Source of the DNA: Zygaena filipendulae
Taxonomy: Eukaryota; Arthropoda; Insecta; Lepidoptera; Zygaenidae
Reading direction: 5' to 3'
NCBI GenBank assembly: GCA_907165275.2
Contig: OU015666.1
Coordinates: 4,866,001 to 4,930,000, forward strand
DNA: 64,000 bases
Part shown: positions 33,339 through 43,555 of the stretch, piece by piece
Layout: every line of letters starts with the position of its first letter
Position numbering within the stretch: position 1 is the first letter of the stretch
Translations under genes and position numbers: made by a program
The notes under the pieces: model-generated
Told to the model about the DNA's origin: nothing
The model's database searches: none
What the model saw: only the letters and a program-made list of their open reading frames with translations

Positions 33339-34240
33339 GCTACGCAATGAAATCGCCCGATTGGGTATAGCCACGCATAACAAATACAAGGACACGCAAT
33401 TAAATTACCTACTGGTAAATGGCTACGTATGAAATACAAGGCCACGCAATTCAATTACTGGTAAACGGCCAAGCACAAAAATAAAAGTCCACACAATTAA
33501 ACTACTGGTAAATGGCCACGCATAACAAATAAAAGGCCACGCAATTAAATTACTGGTAAATGGCCACGCATAACAAATAAAAGGCCACGCAATTAAATTA
33601 CTGGTAAATGGCCACGCATAACAAATAAAAGGCCACGCAATTAAATTACTGGTAAATGGCCACGCATGACAAATAAAAGGCCACGCAATTAAATTACTGG
33701 TAAATGAACACGCATGAAAATAAAAGGCCACGCAATTAAATTACTGGTAAATGGTCACGCATAAAAAATACAAGGCCACGCAAATTAATCTTTCATGCGG
33801 GTAAAAGACCACGAAATTAAATCATTGCTAAATGAACACACATAAAAAAATACAAGGCCACGCAATTTAATCTCCCATTTGGGTAAAAGGCCACGGAATT
33901 AAAATATCATCAGTAACTAAATGAACACACACAAAAAATACAAGACCACGCAATTTAATCTCCCATTTGGGTAAAAGGCCACGGAATTAAAATATCATCA
34001 GTAAATGGGCACGCATAAAAAATACAAGGCCATGCAATTTAATCTCCCATTTGGGTAAAAGGCCATGCAATTAAATCATCAGTTAATTGACACGCATAAA
34101 AAAAAAAAAATCAAGGTCACGCAATTTAATCTCCATTTGGGTAAAGACCACAAAATTAAATAATTGGTAAATGACCATGCAAAAAAAAAAAAAAAAAAAA
34201 ACAAGGTCACGCAATTCTTCCATTTGGGAAAAGCCATGCT
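33339..34240 (+). repeat. minisatellite in the gypsy-like leader (48-bp and ~85-bp units)
   Basis: From about 33,385 to 33,773 the unit is 48 bp, beginning GGCCACGCAATTAAATTACT (starts at 33,535, 33,583, 33,631, 33,679, 33,726). From 33,774 to 34,240 the unit lengthens to 82-90 bp by adding a TCTCCCATTTGGGTAAAAGG segment. Because 48 is a multiple of three, the minus strand is open across five units; that frame is a by-product and not a gene. Confidence 0.9.
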
Positions 34241-34287
34241 TATAGACACAGTAAGAGACTATTTCCACTTACGGGTTACCCCTAAAC

Positions 34288-34575
34288 ATGTCACATGCCG
34301 GATCTGCACTACCAAACCTTAAACAATTCGATTGCAAAGACGATTCGACATCGGTTGGCAACCGTTGGGAGAAATGGAAGAGAGCTTTAAAAATGTATTT
34401 AGAAGCAGCAAATATCGACAAACCGATCAAAAACGGGTTACATTTCTTCACTTGGGAAGGTTCACTACAAGAAATCTACTATAATTTACCTGGAGTCAAA
34501 GAACCGGCTGAACCTATCAACTCTTATAATGTGGAGGTGGATATCTATAAAGATGCTCTTGGGCTAATCACATAA
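34288..34575 (+). pseudogene. gypsy-type gag N-terminus, broken
   Basis: The frame reads FDCKDDSTSVGNRWEKWKRA then LKMYLEAANIDKPIK. This matches the start of gag in K02A2.6-like gypsy elements (a W.KW.RA...Y pattern). After KPIK the frame shifts briefly and then LQEIYYNLPGV continues the family pattern. A stop comes at residue 95. The rest of gag is not recognisable. Confidence 0.75.
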
Positions 34576-35305
34576 TCAATTTATGCAAGAGAATAGATTC
34601 CTTTACTTATGCGTTATGGCGTCTTACGAGAATCAGTAGTAGAAATGTTGCAGTACAGGCTTACGACGGCCATGACGTATGCCCTCTGTTAAGGTATGAA
34701 GTTGTTCCTTGAGGTAACTCATGTCGGATAAACCAGATACTCATAGTACAAAAACTTCAGAGCAATTTTCAATATTAACTCTTTGACATCGGTAGACCCC
34801 TTTTAAACAGCTAAAACTGCTAACAGTTCCATGTCTGCACCTACCTACATTTATGAGTCTTACGCAATGAAACTCTATGTATTGGTCTTGCATGTTTGTC
34901 AAAACTAATCCAAATTTATTTAAAGGAAGGGTGATGCCTGTAACTTTAATAAAAGATTACCTCGAAAACTTCCTATATCCGAAAAACAACGACATTATCT
35001 ACGTGGCATAAATGCATATTGTACGGCAATAAATATTTTTAACAGGTTAGACGAGGACTTGAAAGTACTACCTCTAAACATTTTAAAAAACAAACTTAAG
35101 AGTTGTTTGATACAGAACCTCATACAGAACACTATCTCTAAAAGTAAAAAAAAAAAAAACAAAAAGAGTTGGTTGATACATCTAGACACGCCGGTAGCGT
35201 GTCAAGCCAAAGTTCTCAAACTAACTGTTTTACTCTATCAATGAATAGGTACTATGACTAAATTTAATCTAGAATGCCATAACCTCTAAAGAGACCGCTT
35301 ACAAT
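34576..35305 (+). pseudogene. degenerate interior of the gypsy-like element
   Basis: No continuous frame is present. Near 35,050-35,130 the fragment RLDEDLKVLPLN then ILKNKLKSCLIQN resembles the conserved C-terminal tail of LINE reverse transcriptases, which suggests an old LINE piece picked up inside. That reading is uncertain. Confidence 0.4.
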
Positions 35306-35313
35306 GCCACAAG

Positions 35314-35347
35314 CTCAGACGAAATAAAAACTTTTATTTCGTCTGAG
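35314..35347. mobile_element. 34-bp palindrome: minimal P-like insertion with 8-bp duplication
   Basis: CTCAGACGAAATAAAAA (35,314-35,330) is followed directly by its inverse CTTTTATTTCGTCTGAG (35,331-35,347), with 16 of 17 positions pairing. GCCACAAG stands on both sides (35,306-35,313 and 35,348-35,355). The 17-base arm matches the outer end of the P-like element at 60,511-62,166. It is best read as an element deleted down to its two termini, or as a product of abortive transposition. Confidence 0.8.
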
Positions 35348-35629
35348 GCCACAAGCAGAAACTTCTCTCTCGAAAAAACTTAAAATAAATAAATGAAACG
35401 AACTTTATTCGTTACGACAACAATTAATATGCAATTACAAAAAAGAAGCACAAACAGCGTGTCGCAACTAAAAGCAACCAGCTCAGCATAAGTATAAATA
35501 GACAAAAAGCCATGCGATTCCATAATGAAATAGATTATATTTTTAACCTAGATGAAGATCCCATGATAACCAAAAGTATATAACCAATCCGTAATTATAA
35601 CTTTCAATATTTGATGTGTAACAACCGAG

Positions 35630-35912
35630 ATGCTGATTGACTCGGGCAATAAGTGTGATATAATTACAGATATTGAAAGAGAACAAGCTAAGAGTAAAGA
35701 ACCAGGATCCCCAACCGAATAAAGTCTTGTTGTCTGAAGAGCCTTTAGATATTATAGGTTCTGTCTTATGTTATCAGAAATGGTATACTAAATTTACTGG
35801 GAAAAGTAGTGCCATCAATCTAGGAGTATTATGGATTGGCTTACAAATGAACAGCATTAGTACTAAAGAGTCTATGGTAGATTGCAAAAATAAAGAGATA
35901 TTGCGAAACTAA
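35630..35912 (+). pseudogene. retroviral-type protease fragment of gypsy-like pol
   Basis: MLIDSGNKCDIITD holds the aspartic protease motif D-S-G. After a frame change, QDPQPNKVLLSEEPLDIIGS and NLGVLWIG follow the usual order of this family between the protease and reverse transcriptase. The frame shift and a stop at 35,910 disable it. Confidence 0.65.
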
Positions 35913-36045
35913 AAAAAGGGATTAGCACTAGGCAAAGATTTTGATCTCATAAGTGATCACAAGCCATTAGAAGCCATATTTGAACCCAATTCAAGACCTT
36001 GTGCAAGAATCGAACTATGGGTGCTAAGATTACCTACAGGCGTAT
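35913..36045 (+). pseudogene. RNase H fragment of gypsy-like pol
   Basis: SDHKPLEAIFEPNSRPCARI then ELWVLRL is the well-known gypsy RNase H end (SDHKPLE...R..RW.L.LQ). It follows the protease piece almost directly, so the reverse transcriptase has been deleted between them. Confidence 0.8.
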
Positions 36046-36120
36046 AAATAAATAAAAAAAAAAATCTACATAAATAATCTGATTATATAAATCAGAAACA
36101 GTAGATCTGTCGCTATCACA

Positions 36121-36600
36121 TTGAACGAAATTGAAGCATTATCTGCGGTAGATCAGGAACTTTCTAAAATAAAGATGAGTATTTATTTTAATAATAGCTG
36201 GGATGAAACTGTAAATATTTTAAATCAATACAAAGTGAGCTATGCTTACAAGGTAATATCATACTCCGGAATCGTGGGAAAGTTACCATCAAAATTGTTT
36301 TTCAAGAGGCTGGTTCGAGATAAAATACTATCAGTTCCAGACATAAAATACAAAGTCACAGATGCAGATGTAAGAGATAATCACATGCAAACGAAAGGAA
36401 AAGAAAAGAAGTACGAATTTAGAAAAAGAAGAGAAACGGAGTGTGAATTAATAATACATATGTAGGTGAAAAAGTTGAAAGTAGATGATTCTTGGAGAAT
36501 TCTAAACGATGATTTAGATGAGATAATTGAATCAAATACACGCTTATCCGACAATCGGGGAAAATTAAATATATTGTACTCTGTAGTTATGGGAGTTATA
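36121..36600 (+). pseudogene. integrase C-terminus of gypsy-like pol
   Basis: GKLPSKLFFKRLVRDKI, then a DADVRDN motif and a basic KGKEKKYEFRKRRETEC stretch, match the segment after the integrase core in gypsy elements (GKSP..L...R..R.K.P). The DDE core is not found upstream, so a second deletion removed it. The frame breaks near 36,465 and continues as KKLKVDDSWRILNDD in another frame. Confidence 0.7.
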
Positions 36601-37085
36601 AAATTAATACCTTTCCGATTATTTTGAGTATAATATTATGCTCAGTTTAGTTTAAGAGATTGATAACCAAGATTCAGATGAGGCGATCAAATCAGATACG
36701 CGCTTAGTATAATATATTGTACCCTATGATTATGATAGTTATAAAATGAATATTATTCTGAATATTTTGATTATAATTTATGCTCTTAGTTTAAGAGATT
36801 AAATAAGTTACGAATCGTAAATAGTTTACAAATGAATCTAGATCATACGAAGCTACAAAATGAATATTATTTTGATTATTTTAATTATAATTTATGCTGT
36901 TAGTTTAAGAGATTAAATAAGTTACGAATCGTAAATAGTTTACACATGAATCTAGATCATACAAAGCTATAAAATGAATATTATTTTGATTATAATTTAT
37001 GCTATTAGTTTAAGAGATTAAATAAGTTATAGTTTCGTAAATAGTTTACAAATGAATGTATGTAGATCATACGAAGCATTCTTTA
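36525..37085 (+). repeat. tandem repeat, ~114-bp unit, near the 3' LTR
   Basis: AAATGAATATTATT recurs at about 36,744, 36,858 and 36,972 (spacing 114). Each unit contains TTTAAGAGATTAAATAAGTT and GTAAATAGTTTAC. Older, more diverged units reach back to about 36,525. Confidence 0.85.
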
Positions 37086-37090
37086 AATTA

Positions 37091-37104
37091 AAATAAAGAA
37101 GGGA
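37091..37104 (+). promoter_or_regulatory. polypurine tract of the gypsy-like element
   Basis: AAATAAAGAAGGGA abuts the 3' LTR and is almost pure purine, as needed to prime plus-strand synthesis. Confidence 0.75.
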
Positions 37105-37239
37105 TGTAGTGTATGTACACCGGCTGAGAAGGGCAGTCTGTCAACAGCTGTTGTGGAGTGCGCACATGTGCTAGTACATACATCACAACCTATTATAAAT
37201 ACAGAATAAAAGTGTTTTAATCTATTACGAGATACTACA
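37105..37239 (+). repeat. 3' LTR of the gypsy-like element
   Basis: This is identical to the 5' LTR over 135 bases and is followed by the target duplication AATAG. Confidence 0.93.
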
Positions 37240-37244
37240 AATAG

Positions 37245-38721
37245 TAGGTACCTACCTAGGCTATGAAAGTGACGTAAGTGTAACACAATTGTAGGATCTG
37301 CGATTCTATATCTTCTATGTGTATAATAAAAATTAATCGCCAAATGTGTTGCTAAGCACATAACTTTCAAACGACTGCACAAAATTGGTTTGGAGTTTGT
37401 TCAAAAAAACATAGCGATAACTACGGCATGCATAGAACATTCTTTTTCCAGTGGTGTCAAACCTGTTTCCTTGACGCATAAATTACCCACTTGCTACAAT
37501 AAAAAAATAATGTATGATTTTCGTAGGTACACATTAATAATAACTACGGGACTCCTTTTAGCTTACAACGTAGTGGTTATATACTCTTTGTTACGTCACT
37601 TGTTGACGGTTGAGTCACTTTTGAATACTTTGCTAATCTGCTCGGGAACAATAAATGTTTTTGCTAAAACTACTCACTTATCAGAAATTTTTGTTAGGTA
37701 CGGAGTTCTAAATTTTTTTCTAGGGAAAAAACCTACAAATTATTATCCATACGCCGTACAATTTATATAAATTTTTCACGACATGCTAAAGTTTCATTAG
37801 TACTGTAGGTACACACCTATTTATCAAATGACAAATCGACCCAATTCGTATCGGGGGCCACACCTACAATCATCACCGTGGCATGGCACTTTTATGTTCA
37901 AGTATGTAGTTATACCAAATGTTTTTAGTGCAATTATTTGAAATTGGTCTAATAGGATGTTCGATCCCGTGTAGGCTTGTACGTATTTATTAGTATTTTC
38001 TTAACTACGAATCAAAACGAATAGCAGGAGGCTTTACGGTGAAGAAAACCATCTTGTCGAAAACTGTTCACGTATTAAAAGCAATTTGAAAGCGTGGTTA
38101 AGTCCACCAAGCCGCACGGGGCCCACGTGGAGTACCTACCACCTACACAATCTCAGCATTAGTGTAGACGGAAAGCCTGTAACTCCAGAAGTAGAAAAAT
38201 TTAAAAGACTCTGCTATAAATAGAATGCAATAAAACTTTTGCACTCCTAAAAAAATCCTTTGAAGTATTATTACACAAAGCTTTTGGAAGCTATATGAAC
38301 CTTCTCATAGTAAGTACTTTACTACCTTAGCAGTTAGCAATGTGAGGGGTGATCTCATGAATAGATAATCATGTGTATTATATTATTATATAATACGAAG
38401 AAAGCTTTACTCCTCTGTACATAACACGTCGTAACTTCTAGTAGGTACATGGTACGATCCGTTCAAAGCCGATGTTGTATCATAGCGCTTCGTGCATATT
38501 GTAGTACTCACGATCCCGCGCATATGAAATATTCACACCCAATGAGGTATTTCTACATTCACAGAAAACTGACACAAAGTAACAAAAGACATGCAAAATA
38601 CCTACTGGTGACAAATTCGCAATGATATAACCTGTATTTTATTTACAAAAATTACTATGTAGGATTGTATAATATTATTTAAAAGTTAATACAATGTTAA
38701 AGTCTTCTTAAAATAGGTACC
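37245..38721. other. unassigned sequence
   Basis: A 126-codon open frame (37,390-37,770) has a hydrophobic middle but AT-driven composition and no motif. It is not called as a gene. Confidence 0.4.
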
Positions 38722-38723
38722 TA

Positions 38724-38962
38724 ACGGCCGTACTCAGAGTCGATTTTAATGATTACTTAGTTAAGTATAGATTTTCAAAACAAAGTTGCCGCAATCAAAA
38801 ACGTTCAGTAAATTAATGTTAATTGGCATTATATGAGATGTAACTTAATTAGTTAAATGCCAATTAACATTAATTTATTGAATTTGTCTGATTGCGACAG
38901 TTTTGTTTTAAAAGTCTATACTTAACTAAGTAATCATTAAAGACGACTCTGAGTGCGGCGGT
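38724..38962. mobile_element. 239-bp fold-back MITE, TA target
   Basis: Almost the whole element is one long imperfect palindrome. The ends are ACGGCCGTACTCAGAGTCG and the inverse CGACTCTGAGTGCGGCGGT, with TA on both sides (38,722-38,723; 38,963-38,964). Each arm is about 105 bp, with ATTAATGTTAATTGGCAT next to the centre. Probably mobilised by a Tc1/mariner transposase. Confidence 0.8.
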
Positions 38963-38964
38963 TA

Positions 38965-39958
38965 GTCAATTTTAGTGATTTAAATTATCTGTTGGTGTTA
39001 GAAATCAAATACCTATGTCATTAATCAACTGTGTACTAAAACAATCACAATTCAAACTGGAATCGATCTATTCTATCGAGCACGTCTCAAGAGCTGACAA
39101 TAACCAAGATATGCAATGAAATAGAGCGCATCGAAGCCACGTCACAGTACACTCGGCTTCACGTAGATAAACTTCAATGTGATTGAATGGGCTTAATCTC
39201 TATAAATGAAATGCAAACTAGAGTGAAAATTCCAAGTATTTCATAGAAAAGCAAAGTTTTAAATAAAGTTTGCTTATAATAAAACAATTAAAATAAGATT
39301 ACCATCAATATCTAAAAAATTAACTCATAACTATAGTTGCTAGAAGTCATAACTAATATTATATTATTGATGCGAATGTGTTTTTGTTTGTTACCTACGC
39401 TTTCACGTCTCATCTATGTACCTATGCTCAACTAATAATCATGAAAATTTGACATGACTTCGCGCGTCGCAGTGCGATTCGCTGATCACTAAACCAACGG
39501 CCGCGGCACTTCCAACCAAGCTATTTTCTTTCTGTCAACTATTTACTGAGCACCTGTTTGCAGCGAACTAGTTAAAAGTCACAAAATCCATGTTATTAGT
39601 GTACCATCCAGCTGTAGGGCGTATAATAAATTCATTGGGAGAGAGGGTACTACACCCATTACATAGTTGGACGGAATTAAGCGGGCGTAATAAAGATTTG
39701 CTCACGAAACTATTCGAGCGGAGCCAACAATTCGGATTAAGCCCAGTCTATGTATTCGTGAATTGCAGGCTTCGGGTGAAGCATTTTCTAAATATTTTAT
39801 TCGCAAGCTTTTCCTACTACATCGACTCTCGCATGCTGTTTGAAAATTAAGCTACTATCGCTCACTAAATCCTTTAAGTTTTTGTTACAGTCATAAAATA
39901 ACTTTCAGTGAAATCCGTGAACAGACTAATGAAACAACGCCTATATTTTAGTACTGAT
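38965..39958. other. unassigned sequence
   Basis: An 86-codon open frame at 39,590-39,850 has no motif. Nothing else was recognised. Confidence 0.4.
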
Positions 39959-40165
39959 TGTGCCCCGCAGTGTTACCCGCGTTAATTTGATGCTCCACTC
40001 TATTGATCGTAGCGTGATGTTATATATAGCCTATAGCCTTCCTCAAAAAACGTACTATGTAACACAAAAATAATTTTTCAATTAGAACCAGTAGTTCCTG
40101 AGATTAGCGCGTCCAACCAAACTAAAACAAACTTTTCAGCTTTATAATATTAGTACATATATTAA
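39959..40165 (-). mobile_element. diverged Helitron-like copy
   Basis: TGTGCCCCGCAGTGTTACCC at one end and TTTATAATATTAGTA at the other mark a family-A-like copy. The middle carries the 'atgttatatatagcctat' block of family B. Confidence 0.55.
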
Positions 40166-40529
40166 CTACAGATAAATTATAATTTACATATAGGTACTAC
40201 GAATGTATTAACTTATAAGTCATACAATCTTCGAAACCAGACGTAAACCAGTGCTACCGGCTGATTTTGCACACAAAGTTGTTTGTCGCTAACACGGTAG
40301 GTACCTAATTCACTAACGTAACGCAATTAATAAAACACCATCTGGTTACATATTTGCTTAGGCTGTTTTATTTCGTATAGATTTACAAAAAAAAACATAT
40401 AAGTAAGTACGATTTAAGTCTGACAAATGAGCTAAAAAGAATATCCTCAAAAACTAATAAATTAAACTAATAAATAACAACTAAACCTAAGTATAGTATT
40501 ATATTATATGTGCCTATACCTTAACGGGT

Positions 40530-40760
40530 ACGACACCACCGTAGGTTGACTGGTTTGCGAACCTAACTGCAACGCTAGGTTTCACGAGTTCAATCCCGGC
40601 ATAAAAACTCATGTGATGAACATATTGGGTTAATATTAAAATGGTATTATATAAAAAGTACGTATTTACCAAAAAAAAACCTTATATAAGTATTATATCA
40701 TTTGGCTGGTACCAATATTATAATACTTTGTACACTAAACTAATAATGCGTATAAATATA
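40530..40760 (+). mobile_element. second tRNA-derived SINE, diverged
   Basis: A tRNA-like head TTGACTGGTTTGCG...GAGTTCAATCCC (B-box-like) is followed by CTCATGTGATGAACATATTG, a motif I know from common lepidopteran SINEs. An AT-rich tail with GGCTGGTACC follows. The A box is weak. Confidence 0.5.
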
Positions 40761-40995
40761 ATATTGTATAAGTCTATAAGTATTTATTATCCTAAATTCT
40801 AATTACTGTGGGCATCAAAATTTATCTAAATGTATTAACTATTTGTGAAACTGTTTTGGCGAATGTATTGTGTATCTGTTCTGTTAGTGTATAAATTAAA
40901 GCTGTGAATTAGTCCAACTTATATTATAAAATATGTGAAAGTGTGGATGTTTGGATGTTTAGATGATTGGATGTTTGTATCTCAATTACGCAAAA

Positions 40996-41466
40996 ACTAA
41001 TACTATAAATGTGAAAGAGTGCATGGATGTTTGGATGTTTGTTACTCAATCACGCAAAAACGGCTGAACGGATTTGGGTGAAATTTGGCATGCACGTTGT
41101 CAGGGGTACAGAGAAGGACATAGGGTACTTTTTATCCCGGGATTCCCGCGGAAACTTTAAAATTACCGGGAACTTCAAAATTACCGCGGGTGAAACCGCG
41201 GGGCGCAGTTAGTAAATAAATACAATATAAATGATAATGGTCCTAGCACTACTTTGTTTTATAATATACTAGCTGTGCCCCGCGGTTTCACCCGCGGTAA
41301 TTTCGGAGTTCCCGCGGGAATTCCGGGATAAAAAAAATGTCCTTCTCTGTACCTACCCCTGACAACGTGCATGTTAAATTTCATCCAAATCCGTTCAGCC
41401 GTTTTTGCGTGATTGAGTAACAAACATCCAAACATCCATGCACTCTTTCACATTTATAGTATTAGT
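40996..41466. repeat. inverted duplication of a Helitron-like copy
   Basis: The arms 40,996-41,213 (plus) and 41,269-41,466 (minus) are near-identical family-A copies facing each other across 55 bp. Both carry the same unusual variants ACTATAAATGTGAAAGAGTG and GCATGGATG, so one was copied from the other and they are not independent insertions. A further 5' piece of the family lies at 40,920-40,994. Confidence 0.75.
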
Positions 41467-41992
41467 AGGATAGTAGGATAATATTGCCTCAGCCTACACA
41501 GTGGAATCAAATTGAAGTTATGATGACGACCTAAGCGCTCTTTTTATTATAATTTTGTGTTTACCTACTAAAAAATTTCACTCACGAAAATACGTGACTA
41601 ATACTTATGTATTCCAGTTTTCTTTGTATCGTGACAAATAGCCATTTCGTTTTTGGTACGAATCTCGATTTTTTTCCCTTTCTCATCTTTGGACATGATG
41701 AGACAAGATAGTGGCACGCTGCCAACCGTGTCCCCGGAGAGTGAGCGGAGCATCTTTGATATCTACAATGCCTTTCTGACGCCCGCCTTACTTCATACGT
41801 TGATTCACAAATTGTGAATCGGGATACTTAATTCGACACGTACGATACATTGTCATGGCAATGAAACCAGCGTATTTTTTTTTATATTCAGGTTCTTCTT
41901 TTGGCACGTTGAGAGTAAATTTTATCGAGCAACGGAAGTGAGTGATGCGCATGAAATTGCTAACGCACTCAACATTCGATGTTTATGCAATA

Positions 41993-42211
41993 CTAGCTGT
42001 CCTCTACGGTTTCATCCGCGGTAATTTCGGAGTTCACGTGGGAATTTTGGTATAAAAAATACCATATGTCACTCAAGATCACTGTAGCTTCTTATAAGTG
42101 AAAGAATTTTCAAAATCGGTTCAGTAGATCCAGAGATTACCCCCTAGAATGTCACAAACTCACAATTCACAAACTCACAAACTTTAGCTCTTTATAATAT
42201 TAGTATAGATA
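41993..42211 (-). mobile_element. Helitron-like copy, subtype with 'gttcagtagatcc'
   Basis: The plus strand reads ACTAGCTGTCC...GGTTTCATCCGCGG at one end and CTTTATAATATTAGTATAGA at the other. The central block 'aaaatcggttcagtagatcc' distinguishes this subtype, also seen at 46,379 and 48,738. Confidence 0.65.
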
Positions 42212-43513
42212 ATATCAAGTTAGTTATTAGTTGGAAAACGAATTCTGAATAACACAAAAGATAGCAATGATCACATTTTGAACTAACGCAACTAAATTTG
42301 ATTTTTTTTTTTGCAATTACACCTTCTACATTATAATTTGTTTTTGTTAAATGTTTATAGGTAAGTACTATACGTACTTACATCTTAATAGTAGCATCAT
42401 TTAGCTAGCATCAGTAGGTACTTAGTTTCGGCTCTAAATTAAAACCTATGTCAGTCATTTAGACAACCAGTTTCCCCTTTTAGATGTACCTATCTATACA
42501 TAGAGAGGTAATTAACCACCATCAACACTGCATTTTGTAAAAGCATATTTGAGAAATTAGAATTATATACTTGCTATAGTATATTTCTCAACCTGTACTA
42601 CTCGTACCTACCTATGCATCGAAAATTGTACACAGCGCGGTTTCCCTATTTCATGTAATAAATTTATAGGCACGCATTGAATAGGTACGTATGCAACTTC
42701 GAATTGCCAAACTTCGAGGTGCAATATTACCCAAAATAACTTAACCTAAATACTACAGTATACAGTATATACAATAAATATACACACTATAAATACAGTA
42801 AATATACAGTACTATAGTGTCAGAGAATTCAGAGCTCATAATTCAATGTATTGAGCCATCAAATAAATGATTCATAACTTAGCCCACATTATGTATGGGC
42901 TGTATCGATCGGTGATTTCAATACAATTTTTCATAATAGTCACCTTTTCGTGTACCTTTTCAAATTTTAAATTTAATAGCTGTCCCCCACGGTGAGTTTC
43001 AGGATTCTTCAGGAACTCTTCGTACCTGTGAGTCCCTGTCGGGTAATCTACAACATAATACTATATTTACGTATCTATATTTGTGTACCACATCTGTATT
43101 ATAGGTATAAATAAATCTCATTCACATGCAAAGTATAATTGACTACTACTACCACTAGAATCACAGAATTTGTAGGAAGCAACTCTTGTAGGTGGATTAT
43201 TAATTTGGTGGATAACTAACAACTTATTTTGTGTGACTAAACATTGCCCATTACGTTTACCTAACCGTTTATTTACAATGACAGCCAAATATTCAAACTT
43301 TTGAAATGATATGATATTAGGTACTTATTTCATACTTGAATTTACCAGCTTGAGTTTACTTTTATCGTAACTTAATGTTCTTTCCAACACTATTTCCGAT
43401 ACATTACAGTTCCTGGACAGGTTGTCAGTTTACTGCCGTCGGAAGGCATTTTGCGAGACGTGGATTTTCACGAAATTGCCTTTTACTATACATATCCACA
43501 ACACTTTTTTGGG
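42212..43513. other. unassigned AT-rich sequence
   Basis: A Helitron scrap lies at 42,978-43,030. Tandem-like ACAGTATA / AAATATACA words occur at 42,755-42,815. No gene was recognised. Confidence 0.4.
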
Positions 43514-43555
43514 GTAAATTGTATAGTAGATACCCATATCTACTATACAATTTAC
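43514..43555. repeat. perfect hairpin, 19-bp arms, 4-base loop
   Basis: GTAAATTGTATAGTAGATA, then CCCA, then the exact inverse. It could form a stable cruciform or RNA hairpin. No neighbouring gene or target duplication explains it. Confidence 0.8.

Larger units (their letters stand above)
32522..37239 (+). mobile_element. gypsy-like LTR element, defective inside, identical LTRs
   Basis: A 4718-bp element is bounded by two 135-bp LTRs that match base for base by eye, with perfect 5-bp target duplications AATAG (32,517-32,521; 37,240-37,244). The interior holds, in order, a candidate primer site, a minisatellite, and broken pieces of gag, protease, RNase H and integrase C-terminus with large deletions (reverse transcriptase and integrase core not found). 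A 114-bp tandem and a purine tract (37,091-37,104) follow. The identical LTRs say recent insertion while the interior is long dead, so this copy was probably mobilised in trans. Confidence 0.92.

Noticed and set aside
33423..33731. 102-codon minus-strand frame of AWPFICYAWPFTSN-type repeats
   Set aside because: It is the reverse reading of the 48-bp minisatellite; 48 is divisible by three, so it stays open by arithmetic.
37390..37770. 126-codon frame with a hydrophobic middle
   Set aside because: Composition follows local AT bias; no motif or partner exon was seen.
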